From: Butyrivibrio sp.
GTDB lineage: Bacteria; Bacillota; Clostridia; Lachnospirales; Lachnospiraceae
Reading direction: 5' to 3'
NCBI GenBank assembly: GCA_015056625.1
Contig: SVFY01000004.1
Coordinates: forward strand, 148,693 to 212,692
Length of the DNA stretch: 64,000 nucleotides
A program made the translations under genes and the position numbers. Below are positions 7,331 to 16,703 of the stretch, piece after piece. Under the pieces are notes generated by a model, which worked only from the letters and a program-made list of their open reading frames with translations, made no database searches and was not told the DNA's origin. The first letter of the stretch is position 1. Every line of letters starts with the position of its first letter.

Positions 7331-8485
7331 TTATTCCTTGACATGTGCCTTGACAGCACTGCTTATCACATCTGCTACCCTTGGATCAAAAGCTGCAGGC
7401 AGGATGTTTACATCACTAAGCTCCTCATCAGGCACAAGACCTGCAAGAGCAACTGCTGCTGCCAGCTTCATTTCCTCTGTTATCTGTTTTGCCCTTACTT
7501 CCAGAGCTCCTCTGAAGATTCCAGGGAAAACAAGTACGTTGTTGACCTGGTTTGGGAAATCGCTTCTGCCGGTTCCGATAACTCTTACGCCTGCTTCCTT
7601 AGCAAGGTCTGGCATGATCTCAGGTACAGGGTTTGCCATTGCAAACATGATGGCGTCTTTGTTCATCTGGGAAGCCATCTCTTTTGTAACAATGCCAGGA
7701 GCTGAAACACCAACAAAGATGTCTGCGCCCTTAAGTGCATCTGACAGAGATCCTGACAGCTGATCAGGGTTTGTCACTTCCATCATCTTTTCCTGCATCC
7801 AGTTAAGGCCTTCTGTCTTCTTATTAAGAACGCCGACTTTGTCGCAGAGAGTTACATTTTTAAAGCCGTAGCTAAGAAGGAGTCTTGTGATGGCGATACC
7901 TGCGCTTCCTGCTCCATTTACCACTACCTTGCAGGATTCTTTTTCTTTTCCAACAACCTTAAGGCCGTTGATGATACCTGCAAGAACTACGATGGCTGTG
8001 CCGTGCTGGTCATCGTGGAATACAGGGATATCCAGCATCTCTTTTAACCTCTCCTCGATCTCAAAGCATCTTGGAGCTGAAATATCCTCAAGGTTAATGC
8101 CGCCAAAGCCGGGAGCAAGCACCTTAACCGCCTTAATGATTTCCTCTGTGTCCTGGGTATCAAGGCAGATAGGAATAGCATTTACTCCGCCAAACTCCTT
8201 GAAAAGAACTGCCTTACCCTCCATAACAGGCATAGCTGCGTAGGGGCCGATATTTCCAAGGCCAAGAACCGCACTGCCATCTGAAACAACAGCTATAGTG
8301 TTGGACTTGATGGTGTACTTGTAAGCAAGGTCTTTATCCTCTGCAATGAGCTTACAGGGCTCTGCCACGCCAGGTGTGTAAGCAAGAGCCAGGTCTTCTT
8401 TTGATCTTACCTGGGCCTTGGATCTTATCTCCAGCTTACCCTGCCATTCTTCGTGAAGTTTAAGTGCTTTCTCTGCGTTTGTCAT
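7331..8485 (-). CDS. NAD-dependent malic enzyme
   Basis: Oxidative decarboxylation of malate to pyruvate and CO2 with NAD(P) reduction, in the cytosol. The 384-residue protein is the short bacterial form. Visible motifs are AYTPGVAEPC near the start, the metal-binding and catalytic stretch VFHDDQHGTAIV, and the Rossmann loop VVNGAGSAGIAI. A conserved G-R-S-D-F-P-N-Q-V-N-N segment lies near residue 310. GGAGGAG precedes the ATG. It is followed by the DUF4364 gene on the same strand. Confidence 0.96.
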   Translation of the reverse strand: MTNAEKALKLHEEWQGKLEIRSKAQVRSKEDLALAYTPGVAEPCKLIAEDKDLAYKYTIKSNTIAVVSDGSAVLGLGNIGPYAAMPVMEGKAVLFKEFGGVNAIPICLDTQDTEEIIKAVKVLAPGFGGINLEDISAPRCFEIEERLKEMLDIPVFHDDQHGTAIVVLAGIINGLKVVGKEKESCKVVVNGAGSAGIAITRLLLSYGFKNVTLCDKVGVLNKKTEGLNWMQEKMMEVTNPDQLSGSLSDALKGADIFVGVSAPGIVTKEMASQMNKDAIMFAMANPVPEIMPDLAKEAGVRVIGTGRSDFPNQVNNVLVFPGIFRGALEVRAKQITEEMKLAAAVALAGLVPDEELSDVNILPAAFDPRVADVISSAVKAHVKE

Positions 8486-8502
8486 ACCACTCCTCCTATG
8501 GT

Positions 8503-10332
8503 TTAAAAGGTTTTACCTACTATATCATATGCAAAAGAGATTACTTCGCTGCGTTTATCTGTATCAATGTATTTAAATACGTTGTAAATCTGCTTTTTAC
8601 CGCCGCCTGTGGTCTCAAGGCCCAGGGCAAGACCAAGGGCTGCTATCTCATCTGAAGCATCCGTCTGCCTTGAGAGCATCAGTGCGTCAATATAGCCATT
8701 TTGTTCCATCTTGACGTAGGCATAAGCAAAAGCCGCCGCCTGGAGCGCCTGTCCGGAGGTTGACGAATAACCTATCTCACTAAGGATTATGGATCTGACG
8801 TTACCTGAAGTATCAAGCATTGACTCTTTCTTCATGTAGTTGGTCAGAACCTCTATGTTGTCCATGGTGATGCATGGGGTTGATTCCGTGTGGTTTACAT
8901 ACTTGGAAGACTTCCAAAATGCAGTGTTGCCATTAGGGAAGGAGTATGGGTGGGCAGCAAGGCCCCAGTCTATGTTTCCGTAATCTGACAGGGAGGTTGC
9001 GAAGATATCCAAAAAGTCTTTGGCATCATAGTCACCTGTCTTTTCAGTATTGTAGGTCCAGCGCTGATCTATGGATGTGTAGACCTTAGCCGCTGAGTTC
9101 TGGCTCATGATGGCGTTGTAGAACACCCTGAATGCCCTGGTGAAGGCTACAGTATAGGTGTTAACGTCTGTGTAGGCCATGTAGTTGTACTCACGCCTTG
9201 CATTGACCTCGTTGGCAACGATCCACATGCTGACATTGCCGTGACCTGAGCCTGAGTACCTGCCTGCAAGGAAGCTTCCTATAGCAGCCAGGGCCTTGAC
9301 TCCGCGCTCATCTGATGCGTTGAACATGTAGTATGGCGCTGTGGATCCGCTTCTTGCGCTTGGATGGGTTATCTCAGGGAAAGCTGATGTGCTGGCATTA
9401 TTAAGGATGATGGCAGCAACGTCAATGCCCATATTGTTAAGACGCTTAAAGAGTGTGTCGTAGTCATTTATGATGCGCTCGTTGAAGTGATAGGTCACTC
9501 CGCCGTAGCTGTAGGATATTCCCCCTGATGTGGTAAGTATAAGGCTAAGGGGAATATTGTAGGTTGCATATTCACAGCCAAGGTCCTGAAGTTCACTGAT
9601 CCTTAATGGGTCTGGAAGAAGTCCCTTGATGGAGTTGTGCTTCATGCCGCCATAGCTGTAACCAGCACAGGCACCTGGATTAGTGATGTACTTGGCGTGG
9701 CTTATGGGCACATACTTGTCATCCATCTTGACTGCCACCTGGAACTTGGAAAAGAGCCTTGTGTTTTCTGCACCCTTATTAAGGTCCAGGGAAAATGTGG
9801 CTTCATCGTTTTTATAGATCTTAGCAACAGGCTCTTTTGTCTCGTCAATGGACTCCTCATAGGTAGCCTGCTCAAAGAGGTAGTAGTACTTGTCATCACT
9901 CTTTGGAATGCCCTCTGATGTGGCGGTGATCTCCACCTTGCCGGAGGATACGATGTTGCAGCTAAGGATGTTAACAAACTCATCCCTGTTCTCGTCGGTC
10001 ATCTCTACAGTAGCAGGTCTTTGGGAAAGAGCCTTGGACACCTCTTTTCCGGCGCTTACTATCTGATCGATGGTTTTAGAGTTGATGTATTCGGAGTTCT
10101 TTTCCTCTTCTGCCTCAAGTGATGCCTCGAAAAGAGCCTCCTGCTGCTGTGTCTGCTCTGCAATCTGCTCCTCAGTCAAATTGGTGGTAGTCTGTCCACC
10201 TGACACCATGAGCCATATACAAAGGCTTGCAACAAGCACAAGGCAACTGGCGCATGCGATTATTGCAACGATAACTGCTCTTCTATTTTGACGGGCCTTC
10301 CGCCCGGTTCTTCGTCTACGTGTTACTGTCAT
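8503..10332 (-). CDS. Membrane-anchored DUF5722 protein (glycosidase-like barrel)
   Basis: A protein of about 609 residues with an Arg-rich N-terminus, one membrane helix (about residues 18-42) and a long extracellular part. It opens with an acidic Gln/Glu linker (about 50-80), then a beta-sandwich-like section, then an alpha/beta-barrel-like domain from about residue 230 (KHNSIKGLLPDPLRISELQ, WIVANEVNA, ILSEIGYSS). Glu residues at the barrel strand ends resemble those of clan-A glycosidases. I assign DUF5722 from memory of the family; its activity is not proven. The ATG at 10332 has AGAGG upstream; a TTG one codon earlier is less likely. Confidence 0.7.
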   Translation of the reverse strand: MTVTRRRRTGRKARQNRRAVIVAIIACASCLVLVASLCIWLMVSGGQTTTNLTEEQIAEQTQQQEALFEASLEAEEEKNSEYINSKTIDQIVSAGKEVSKALSQRPATVEMTDENRDEFVNILSCNIVSSGKVEITATSEGIPKSDDKYYYLFEQATYEESIDETKEPVAKIYKNDEATFSLDLNKGAENTRLFSKFQVAVKMDDKYVPISHAKYITNPGACAGYSYGGMKHNSIKGLLPDPLRISELQDLGCEYATYNIPLSLILTTSGGISYSYGGVTYHFNERIINDYDTLFKRLNNMGIDVAAIILNNASTSAFPEITHPSARSGSTAPYYMFNASDERGVKALAAIGSFLAGRYSGSGHGNVSMWIVANEVNARREYNYMAYTDVNTYTVAFTRAFRVFYNAIMSQNSAAKVYTSIDQRWTYNTEKTGDYDAKDFLDIFATSLSDYGNIDWGLAAHPYSFPNGNTAFWKSSKYVNHTESTPCITMDNIEVLTNYMKKESMLDTSGNVRSIILSEIGYSSTSGQALQAAAFAYAYVKMEQNGYIDALMLSRQTDASDEIAALGLALGLETTGGGKKQIYNVFKYIDTDKRSEVISFAYDIVGKTF

Positions 10333-10344
10333 CAAAACCTCTTG

Positions 10345-11685
10345 TCATGTATTGTCGTCTGACTCTGCCCGCTCTTTAAGGCGCTTCATGTGCTCTTTTA
10401 TCTTAAGTTCATAGCCATTGCCTGTGGGGTTATAAAACTCCTTGCCGTTGAGCTCATAGGGCAGATACTGCTGTTTTACATAATGATCCTTGTAATCGTG
10501 GGCATACTTGTAACCAATGCCGTGGCCAAGCTTGCCTGCGCTCTTGTAGTGGGCATCCTGAAGATGCGGAGGGATTGGAAGGTTCCCGGTCTCCCTCACT
10601 GTCTGGATTGCCTCGTCAACTGCAAGGTATGCTGCATTGCTCTTAGGCGCAGTAGCTATATAGGTAACTGCCTGAGCCAGCGTTATACGGGCTTCCGGCA
10701 TACCAAGTCTCTCAACTGCAAGGGAAGCTGCAACTGCCACCTGCAGAGCCTGGGGATCTGCATTCCCAACGTCCTCTGAGGCGCAGACCATCATGCGGCG
10801 AACGATGAACTTGGGATCCTCTCCCGCATCAAGCATCCTGGCAAGATAGTATACTGCTGCATCCGGATCTGATCCGCGCATGCTCTTGATGAAAGCAGAA
10901 ATGGTGTCATAGTGGTTGTCACCATCCTTGTCATATCTGGCAACCTTGCGCTGTATACACTCCTCGGCAACTTCCCTAGTTATATGTATGAGGCCATCAG
11001 CTGACCTCTCTGTGGTCATGATACCCAGCTCTATGGCGTTTAATGCGTGCCTTGCATCGCCGTCTGCGATATCTGCAAGGAAATCTGCTGCATCCTCATC
11101 AAGGACTGCCTTGTAGGAGCCCATACCCCGCTCAGTGTCTGTAACAGCGCGGTTTAACAGCTCTTTTATATCATCGGAAGAAAGGGGCTTAAGCTCAAAA
11201 ATGATGGATCTCGAAATAAGAGCCCCGTTGACTTCAAAGTAAGGATTCTCAGTAGTAGCACCAATAAGCACCACTGTTCCATCCTCAACAAACGGAAGCA
11301 GGTAATCCTGCTGTCCCTTATTAAACCTGTGTATCTCGTCTATAAAGAGGATGGTCTTTTTACCATACATGCCAAGATTGTCCTTAGCCCTGGCTACCAC
11401 CTCTTCCATGTCCTTCTTGCCCGCGATGGTTGCATTTATCTGGGTAAACTCTGCCTTGGTAGTGTTGGCGATAACCTTAGCCAGAGTTGTCTTACCGGTT
11501 CCGGGCGGTCCGTACAGGATTATGGAATTTAGCTTATCTGCGGAAATTGCACGATAAAGAAGCTTGTCCTTACCAATGATGTGCTGCTGTCCAACCACTT
11601 CATCAAGTGTCCTTGGGCGCATCCTGGCGGCAAGCGGAGATTCTTTTTCCATATTGTTTTCGCGCATATACTGAAATAAGTCCAT
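10345..11685 (-). CDS. rarA: Replication-associated recombination protein A (AAA+ ATPase)
   Basis: RarA/MgsA acts at stalled replication forks. The 446-residue protein has the family start (PLAARMRPRTLDEVVGQQH), Walker A LYGPPGTGKTTLA near residue 57 and Walker B FIDEIHRFN near residue 115. It also has sensor motif IGATTENPYF and the C-terminal tetramerisation region with the LPIPPHL(Q)DA signature. The ATG has no clear Shine-Dalgarno site. An inverted repeat CTTCCA-N5-TGGAAG lies just upstream at 11708-11724 and could be an operator. Confidence 0.97.
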   Translation of the reverse strand: MDLFQYMRENNMEKESPLAARMRPRTLDEVVGQQHIIGKDKLLYRAISADKLNSIILYGPPGTGKTTLAKVIANTTKAEFTQINATIAGKKDMEEVVARAKDNLGMYGKKTILFIDEIHRFNKGQQDYLLPFVEDGTVVLIGATTENPYFEVNGALISRSIIFELKPLSSDDIKELLNRAVTDTERGMGSYKAVLDEDAADFLADIADGDARHALNAIELGIMTTERSADGLIHITREVAEECIQRKVARYDKDGDNHYDTISAFIKSMRGSDPDAAVYYLARMLDAGEDPKFIVRRMMVCASEDVGNADPQALQVAVAASLAVERLGMPEARITLAQAVTYIATAPKSNAAYLAVDEAIQTVRETGNLPIPPHLQDAHYKSAGKLGHGIGYKYAHDYKDHYVKQQYLPYELNGKEFYNPTGNGYELKIKEHMKRLKERAESDDNT

Positions 11686-11707
11686 AACAAATCAATATTA
11701 CTATTTT

Positions 11708-11724
11708 CTTCCATTAATTGGAAG
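11708..11724. promoter_or_regulatory. Inverted repeat upstream of rarA
   Basis: CTTCCA and TGGAAG separated by 5 bp (TTAAT), 23 bp before the rarA ATG. Possible repressor site; no matching second copy was noticed. Confidence 0.35.
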
Positions 11725-11776
11725 TAAAAAAAGTATGCAAAACAAATCGCATAGTCATGCAGCAAAATAACAGCTT

Positions 11777-12790
11777 TTACTGCATGATCTCTATATTATC
11801 GCTCGTCATAGTGATAGTGACATTTCCATTTTTTGTCAGGTAGGTCTCGGTGCCATTAGCCGTAAGGATGTCTAGGACTTCCTGATCCTCAGGTTCGCCG
11901 TTACTGGAGGTTATGATGGCGTACTGAGGGCTTATGTACTTGATAAAAGCTTCAGTGTTGGCGTTATAGCGTCCATGGTGTGGGACCTTAAGGATCGTTG
12001 ATCCAAGGCCTTCTGTCTTAAGGAGCTCTGAAAGGCGCTCGTACTCTGCATCTCCCGCAAAGAGCATGGAGTTATCCCCAAGAGCCACCCTGATGACCAA
12101 TGATGAGTTGTTGCTGGTGCTGTCGTAGTAAACCGGAGACTGCGGAGGATATATGGTAAAAGAGATCCCGTCTGCAGCGTAGTTCAATGTCTCTGTGACG
12201 GTAGTCTCTTGTAGTCCGCTGTTCTCAAGGGCCTCTAAATATGCTGTTATATCATCAGACTCTTTTGAGTGATAAGTTGTGTATACTGTGCCAACTTCAA
12301 AGTTGCTTAAGATGTGGTCCGCGCCGCCCACATGATCCTTGTCAAAGTGAGTGATGATCAGCTCGTCCACTTTTGTAACTCCCTGCTCGTTAAGGAATTC
12401 AACCAGCTTGTCTGCCTTTTTATCAAGTCCTGTATCTATAATGGTGACATGTTCATCAGATATCAGGACAAATGCATCTGCTGCCCCACCCTTGATGCAG
12501 GTGATGGTGAGGGTGGTGTCTGTGGCAGTGGTGGTGATAGCAGTATCCTGAGATGTAATGGTGGTGGTCACATCAGTGGATTCCTGATGTGTGGATGTCG
12601 ACGATTCGTTGTTTTCAGTAGACTGCTCAGTCTGCTGCGGATCTGCGCTGTTGGCAGGCGTTTCTTTTCCGCACCCTGCAAGACATAAGGTGGTGAATAT
12701 GGTAATAAACGCTAGTTTTTTCCGCATTTTGCTAATCATATATCTTTTTACTCTAAAAAAATCTATTATTCTTGATACTATTCTTCCCAT
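11777..12790 (-). CDS. ComEC/Rec2-like metallo-beta-lactamase lipoprotein
   Basis: A 337-residue secreted lipoprotein. The lipobox LAGC is at about residues 36-39, after a hydrophobic stretch; a Ser/Thr/Glu-rich linker follows to about residue 90. The metallo-beta-lactamase domain resembles the extracellular nuclease domain of ComEC: metal-binding ITHFDKDHVGG near residue 150, FAGDAE near 245 and KVPHHGRYN near 265. It may hydrolyse nucleic acids or another phosphoester outside the cell. The first ATG has a good GAGGAAG site 7 nt upstream, although it gives an unusually long n-region; ATGs 17 and 21 codons later lack such a site. Confidence 0.85.
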   Translation of the reverse strand: MGRIVSRIIDFFRVKRYMISKMRKKLAFITIFTTLCLAGCGKETPANSADPQQTEQSTENNESSTSTHQESTDVTTTITSQDTAITTTATDTTLTITCIKGGAADAFVLISDEHVTIIDTGLDKKADKLVEFLNEQGVTKVDELIITHFDKDHVGGADHILSNFEVGTVYTTYHSKESDDITAYLEALENSGLQETTVTETLNYAADGISFTIYPPQSPVYYDSTSNNSSLVIRVALGDNSMLFAGDAEYERLSELLKTEGLGSTILKVPHHGRYNANTEAFIKYISPQYAIITSSNGEPEDQEVLDILTANGTETYLTKNGNVTITMTSDNIEIMQ

Positions 12791-12825
12791 TCTTATTCTT
12801 CCTCGTTATCCTGATAATCTTGTCC

Positions 12826-13014
12826 TTATGCTTGGGTGAAAACATTCATCTCATTAAAAGAGGTACAATACTTTTCATTTTTCTTGAGCCATTTATGGCA
12901 TTTTGCAAAGAATTTTTCACCAATTTCTGGTACTGCTTTTTGCAGATCAAGCTTTTTCACCCAATCATCATCGTAAAATCGTATATTTTCAATTTTTGAG
13001 GTATACCCCTTTTT
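12826..13014 (-). pseudogene. 62-codon open frame without a start codon, possible gene remnant
   Basis: Between the lipoprotein gene and 13017 (in-frame TGA) the minus strand has an open frame of 62 codons. Its composition looks like real protein (for example FYDDDWVKKLDLQKAVPEIG and KFFAKCHKWLKKNEKYC) but it has no ATG, GTG or TTG near its beginning. It ends 35 nt before the lipoprotein start. It may be a decayed upstream cistron or use a rare start. Homology is unknown to me. Confidence 0.35.
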
Positions 13015-13021
13015 TCATTCT

Positions 13022-13050
13022 TTGACATGGTTTCTTTACAGCATTATAAT
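13022..13050 (+). promoter_or_regulatory. Perfect consensus sigma-70 promoter
   Basis: TTGACA (13022-13027), exactly 17 bp, TATAAT (13045-13050). Reads into the small membrane protein gene at 13101 with a leader of about 44 nt. Confidence 0.92.
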
Positions 13051-13100
13051 AAAGCCTGCACTTTAAACCAACCTAAAAGATTTGTGAAAGGATCATAACC

Positions 13101-13532
13101 ATGAAAGCTTTCAAATCATTTATGATAACACTCGCTATCATTCTTGCAATTGGCGGAATATTCCTGTTTGCGAGGAAATCCATAAGCAAGGATGTTGAGT
13201 CTACAGTTGAGACCGTTGAAGAAGCCAAAGAGACCAAGAAATCCACAGCAAACCCTATCAAAAAAGCTATCGTCAGCGAGGCAGTTGACCAGTACATTGA
13301 GAAGTCCGATGGCAAGGTAAAAGAAATCGCAGAGTCCATGTCAGAAGAGGATAAGGACACAGTTACCGAGATCATTGCCAACAACGTTGAGCTTGAGGAT
13401 ATTCCGGAGGTACAGTCCTACATTTCAAGCGGAGACACCCAGGGACTTATGGAGTATGCCCAGGAAAACCTCTCTGCGGATGAGCAGGCACAGCTTGCAG
13501 AGCTGATGCTGAAATATGCGCTTAATCCATGA
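13101..13532 (+). CDS. Small membrane-anchored acidic protein, function unknown
   Basis: A 143-residue protein I do not recognise. Residues 5-24 form one membrane helix or signal anchor; the rest is acidic and mostly alpha-helical, with Glu/Lys-rich segments (about 30-60). The C-terminal half (SMSEEDKDTVTEI, LSADEQAQLAELM) looks like two similar helical hairpins. The gene stands alone, driven by a perfect consensus promoter and with AAAGGAT upstream of the ATG, so it is probably strongly expressed. It ends at a shared terminator with the convergent MATE gene. Confidence 0.8.
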   Translation: MKAFKSFMITLAIILAIGGIFLFARKSISKDVESTVETVEEAKETKKSTANPIKKAIVSEAVDQYIEKSDGKVKEIAESMSEEDKDTVTEIIANNVELEDIPEVQSYISSGDTQGLMEYAQENLSADEQAQLAELMLKYALNP

Positions 13533-13555
13533 TCACAGTTACATATTCAGTACAT

Positions 13556-13588
13556 AAAAAGGCTGTCTGTTTATTCAGGCAGCCTTTA
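13556..13588. terminator. Bidirectional terminator
   Basis: GGCTGTCTG (13561-13569) pairs with CAGGCAGCC (13576-13584), flanked by A-run and T-run on each side, between the convergent genes at 13101-13532 and 13575-15014. The MATE stop codon lies inside the hairpin. Confidence 0.8.
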
Positions 13589-15014
13589 CTATATTTCTCA
13601 CCCAGACTCCGCTCTTTACCAGGCAGAATCCGATTATGCACTTTAAGATTTCCAGATAGGAAACGATCATGAACACGTTCAAAGCTGGAAGCGATGTAAA
13701 CCTTGAAAGGATATAGGCAGAAGGTACCGTCACTACCCAGGCAAAGCAGCTGTCAAAGAGGAAGGTCACTGCTGTCTTACCGCCTGAACGCATGGTGAAA
13801 TATGACACGTTGGCGTAGGCGTTTATGGGCATTACCATGGCAACTACCCAAATGCACCTTGTGGCCAGCAGCTTGATGTCATCCCCAGTGTTGTAGATCT
13901 GAGGTATGATCGGCGCTGCGATCGCAAGGAGCGAACCCATGACAAAGGTACTCATGATACTAAGAGATGCCATTCTCCAGGCGCTCCTTCTGGCATTCAC
14001 CAGTCTGTCAGCTCCAAGCTCCTGTCCAACAATGATCCCTGTTGAATTACCGATTGATAAGAACACTTCATTAAATATCTGGGAAATGGTTCCGCTGATA
14101 TTCATTGCAGCGATCACCGCAATCCCCCTGACAGAATATGCCTGCAAAAGACTTGCCTGCGCAAGACTCCATAAAAACTCATTGCAAAGAAGCGGCAGAG
14201 ACTTGGTAAGTATCGGAAGCACAAGACTTCCAGGGATCCTGAAGTGCCTGTAAAGTCCCCCAAAAAAGCTGTAATGTGTTCCCGGTCTGTGGGCTCCCAC
14301 CAGAATAATGGCAAGTTCAGCGAACCTTGAGATGACTGTAGCAATAGCAGCACCAAGGACTCCCATCTTGGGAAGTCCAAAGAGACCAAAGATCAGAAGT
14401 GCGTTAAACACGAAGTTTATCACCATGGCGATCATACTGGCCACCATTGGAAGCGTTGTCCTTCCTGACTCTCTCATGGCACTGGCATAGACCTGTGCAA
14501 GACTGAAAGGCGCAAGTCCCACGATCATGATAGTAAGGTACCCTACCGCATAACCCAAAGTGGCGATCCTGTCGGCTTCCAGGGTATCTGCTGATATGTA
14601 CAAGGAGATGATGTCAGACCCCAGATTATGAAGTATAAATGCAGCAATAGTGAATATGGTGATGGCGGTAATAAGCTTAAATCTTATGGCATACCTTACG
14701 CCCTCCATATCTCCTTTTCCAAAGAACTGGGTGCTGTAGATACCTGCCCCTGCCAGCGATCCCCAGATACACAGATAAAAGATGAACAATATCTGGTTAA
14801 CAATGGCCACAGCTGACATCGGCAGTGTTCCCACCTGTCCAACCATGATATTGTCCAGAAGGCCAACAATATTGGACAGTGTGTTCTGCACTATCATCGG
14901 TACAACAACAGTAGCGACGCGCCTGTAAAAGTCCGCATCGCCAAAGAGGCACTCTTTCAAAGTGAACTTATATCTGATTGCTTCTTCTCTGTTTCCAGTC
15001 TCAAAATTCTGCAT
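13575..15014 (-). CDS. MATE family efflux transporter
   Basis: A 479-residue integral membrane protein with about 12 hydrophobic helices in two similar halves, as in MATE Na+ or H+ antiporters that export cationic drugs or metabolites. Family features include VVPMIVQNTLSNIVGLLDNIMVGQ at the first helix (each half begins with a P-x-x-x-Q/N pattern) and SIGNSTGIIVGQELGA in the second half. The DMT transporter gene lies 11 bp upstream on the same strand, so the two exporters may form an operon. Substrate unknown. Confidence 0.92.
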   Translation of the reverse strand: MQNFETGNREEAIRYKFTLKECLFGDADFYRRVATVVVPMIVQNTLSNIVGLLDNIMVGQVGTLPMSAVAIVNQILFIFYLCIWGSLAGAGIYSTQFFGKGDMEGVRYAIRFKLITAITIFTIAAFILHNLGSDIISLYISADTLEADRIATLGYAVGYLTIMIVGLAPFSLAQVYASAMRESGRTTLPMVASMIAMVINFVFNALLIFGLFGLPKMGVLGAAIATVISRFAELAIILVGAHRPGTHYSFFGGLYRHFRIPGSLVLPILTKSLPLLCNEFLWSLAQASLLQAYSVRGIAVIAAMNISGTISQIFNEVFLSIGNSTGIIVGQELGADRLVNARRSAWRMASLSIMSTFVMGSLLAIAAPIIPQIYNTGDDIKLLATRCIWVVAMVMPINAYANVSYFTMRSGGKTAVTFLFDSCFAWVVTVPSAYILSRFTSLPALNVFMIVSYLEILKCIIGFCLVKSGVWVRNIVKAA

Positions 15015-15025
15015 GAAATATTCTC

Positions 15026-15976
15026 TTACGACTTTTTCAAATTGATGTTAACAATAACGATTCCTGCACTTACAAGAAGTAGCGCCAGGAAGCTGCTTGG
15101 AGAAAATGCCTGTGAATACTCTCCAAGGAAAAGAGCTGACAAAACAACTCCCATTATAGGATTGATGAATCCCAGGATTGAAACCCTGCTCACCGGATTG
15201 TACTTAAGAAGTACGCCCCACATGGTGTAGGCTCCGGCGGAAATAAATCCCATGTAGATAAGATTAAGTGCGCATCCGGAGCTGTGGAATATGAGGCTTC
15301 CGCCCATGAGCCTTCCTACGATGAAAAGAACTATTCCTCCCACAAAGAACTGATAGCCACTTAAGACTACCGGGTTCTCATCCTTTGAAAAGATCTTGAT
15401 AAGGCATCCGGACGCAGCATAGAAAGTGGCAGCTACAAGCATAGCGCCCTCACCAGCAAAGGTTATTGGCTCGCCTGCAAGAAGAGATGAACCTCCTCCA
15501 AATACTACTATAATACCAAGAAATCCTATAATACAGCCAAGAATCTTTTTAAGAGTCATATTTTCAAGTCTGAAAATATATACCGCAAAGAGAACTGCAA
15601 GGAAATTCCCTGATGCATTTATAAGTGATCCTCTTACACCGCTGGTGTTTGCCAGTGACATGAAAAAGAAATAATACTGTCCAATGGTCTGCACAAGAGC
15701 AAGTATCAGTATGTTCTTAAAGGAACTAACCTTGGGAATAAGCGCTTTTCTTACCAGCAGAGATCCAAAAAGAATTGTCATAACGCCTGCTATCGTAAAT
15801 CTCGCACCAGCAAGCATCAGACGTGAAGCTGTGTCATCTGCAGGAATCTGAAACAGCTCATATGCGATCTTGATCGCTGGAGATGCTGATCCCCATAAAA
15901 CGCAGCAGAACACTGCAGTCAAAATAGTGACAGGCATGAAAGCCCAGATAGATGAACCTTTTTCTCTTTTAAACAC
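15026..15976 (-). CDS. DMT family transporter (two EamA domains)
   Basis: A 316-residue protein with about ten membrane helices arranged as two EamA repeats (around residues 20-150 and 165-312). The motif FVMILFGSLL-like GITIALFG region and LGFINPIMGVVLSALFLGE in the second repeat are typical. Members export or take up amino acids and other small metabolites. The start is GTG with AGGG about 7 nt upstream; no better ATG exists nearby. Confidence 0.9.
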   Translation of the reverse strand: MFKREKGSSIWAFMPVTILTAVFCCVLWGSASPAIKIAYELFQIPADDTASRLMLAGARFTIAGVMTILFGSLLVRKALIPKVSSFKNILILALVQTIGQYYFFFMSLANTSGVRGSLINASGNFLAVLFAVYIFRLENMTLKKILGCIIGFLGIIVVFGGGSSLLAGEPITFAGEGAMLVAATFYAASGCLIKIFSKDENPVVLSGYQFFVGGIVLFIVGRLMGGSLIFHSSGCALNLIYMGFISAGAYTMWGVLLKYNPVSRVSILGFINPIMGVVLSALFLGEYSQAFSPSSFLALLLVSAGIVIVNINLKKS

Positions 15977-16005
15977 GAATTTTCCCTCAACAATCTTTCC
16001 TATAT

Positions 16006-16662
16006 TTATTGCGAAACAATATATAGGCTATCTTCTGTCACCTTACATTTCAAGAATAAAATTTTAACACCGGCTTTTTTTGCTTCATAAAATGCCTTGG
16101 TAAAGTCAGGGTCAGTTACGTCATTGGGTCTTACTTCTGATATGCCCTCTCCTTGAATAACAAATGCTATCGCAGTATTAAATCCTGATTTAACAGCCGC
16201 GGAAAGCTCTCTTAAATGCTTGGCTCCACGCTCTGTTGGAGCGTCCGGAAAGTACCCTATCCCATCTACAAAAAGGGTGCATCCCTTAACTTCCATCAGG
16301 AACTTTTCATCCCCTTTTTCCATGTAAAAATCTATCCTGGAATCGCCGTATTTATACTCAGGTTTAATTAGATCATAATAATTTTGTGCTAATAGCCACT
16401 CTTTTACCACGGTGTTTGGCGCCTGGGAATCAATGTTTATTATCCGGCCATCTTTTTTGACTGCCACAAGGTCATAGGGTGTCTTTCTCTCAGGGTTTTC
16501 TGCCTTTTCAAGATATACAGTGCAGCCTGGGATAAGGAGCTCTTTGCAGCGACCTGTATTTTTCACATGAACAACAAGTTCATTGCCATCTAGATCTACT
16601 CTGGCAATGAACCTGTTTGGTCTTGCTATGAATTTTGCTTTTACAATGTTTTGGTATTTCAA
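16006..16662 (-). CDS. sfsA: DNA/RNA nuclease SfsA
   Basis: A 218-residue protein of the SfsA family, once called sugar fermentation stimulation protein. It has an N-terminal OB-like part (ARPNRFIARVDLDGNELVVHVKN) and a PD-(D/E)XK-type nuclease core: GDSRIDFYM with Asp, FLMEVKGCTL with Glu and Lys, and FPDAPTERGAKHL. The start is TTG with GGAG 8 nt upstream; the next residues match the usual SfsA N-terminus, which supports this start. The exact cellular role is not settled. Confidence 0.93.
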   Translation of the reverse strand: MKYQNIVKAKFIARPNRFIARVDLDGNELVVHVKNTGRCKELLIPGCTVYLEKAENPERKTPYDLVAVKKDGRIINIDSQAPNTVVKEWLLAQNYYDLIKPEYKYGDSRIDFYMEKGDEKFLMEVKGCTLFVDGIGYFPDAPTERGAKHLRELSAAVKSGFNTAIAFVIQGEGISEVRPNDVTDPDFTKAFYEAKKAGVKILFLKCKVTEDSLYIVSQ

Positions 16663-16703
16663 GATTATTGCTCCAAGATTTACGCGGTTGGCGCTACCGA
16701 TAT

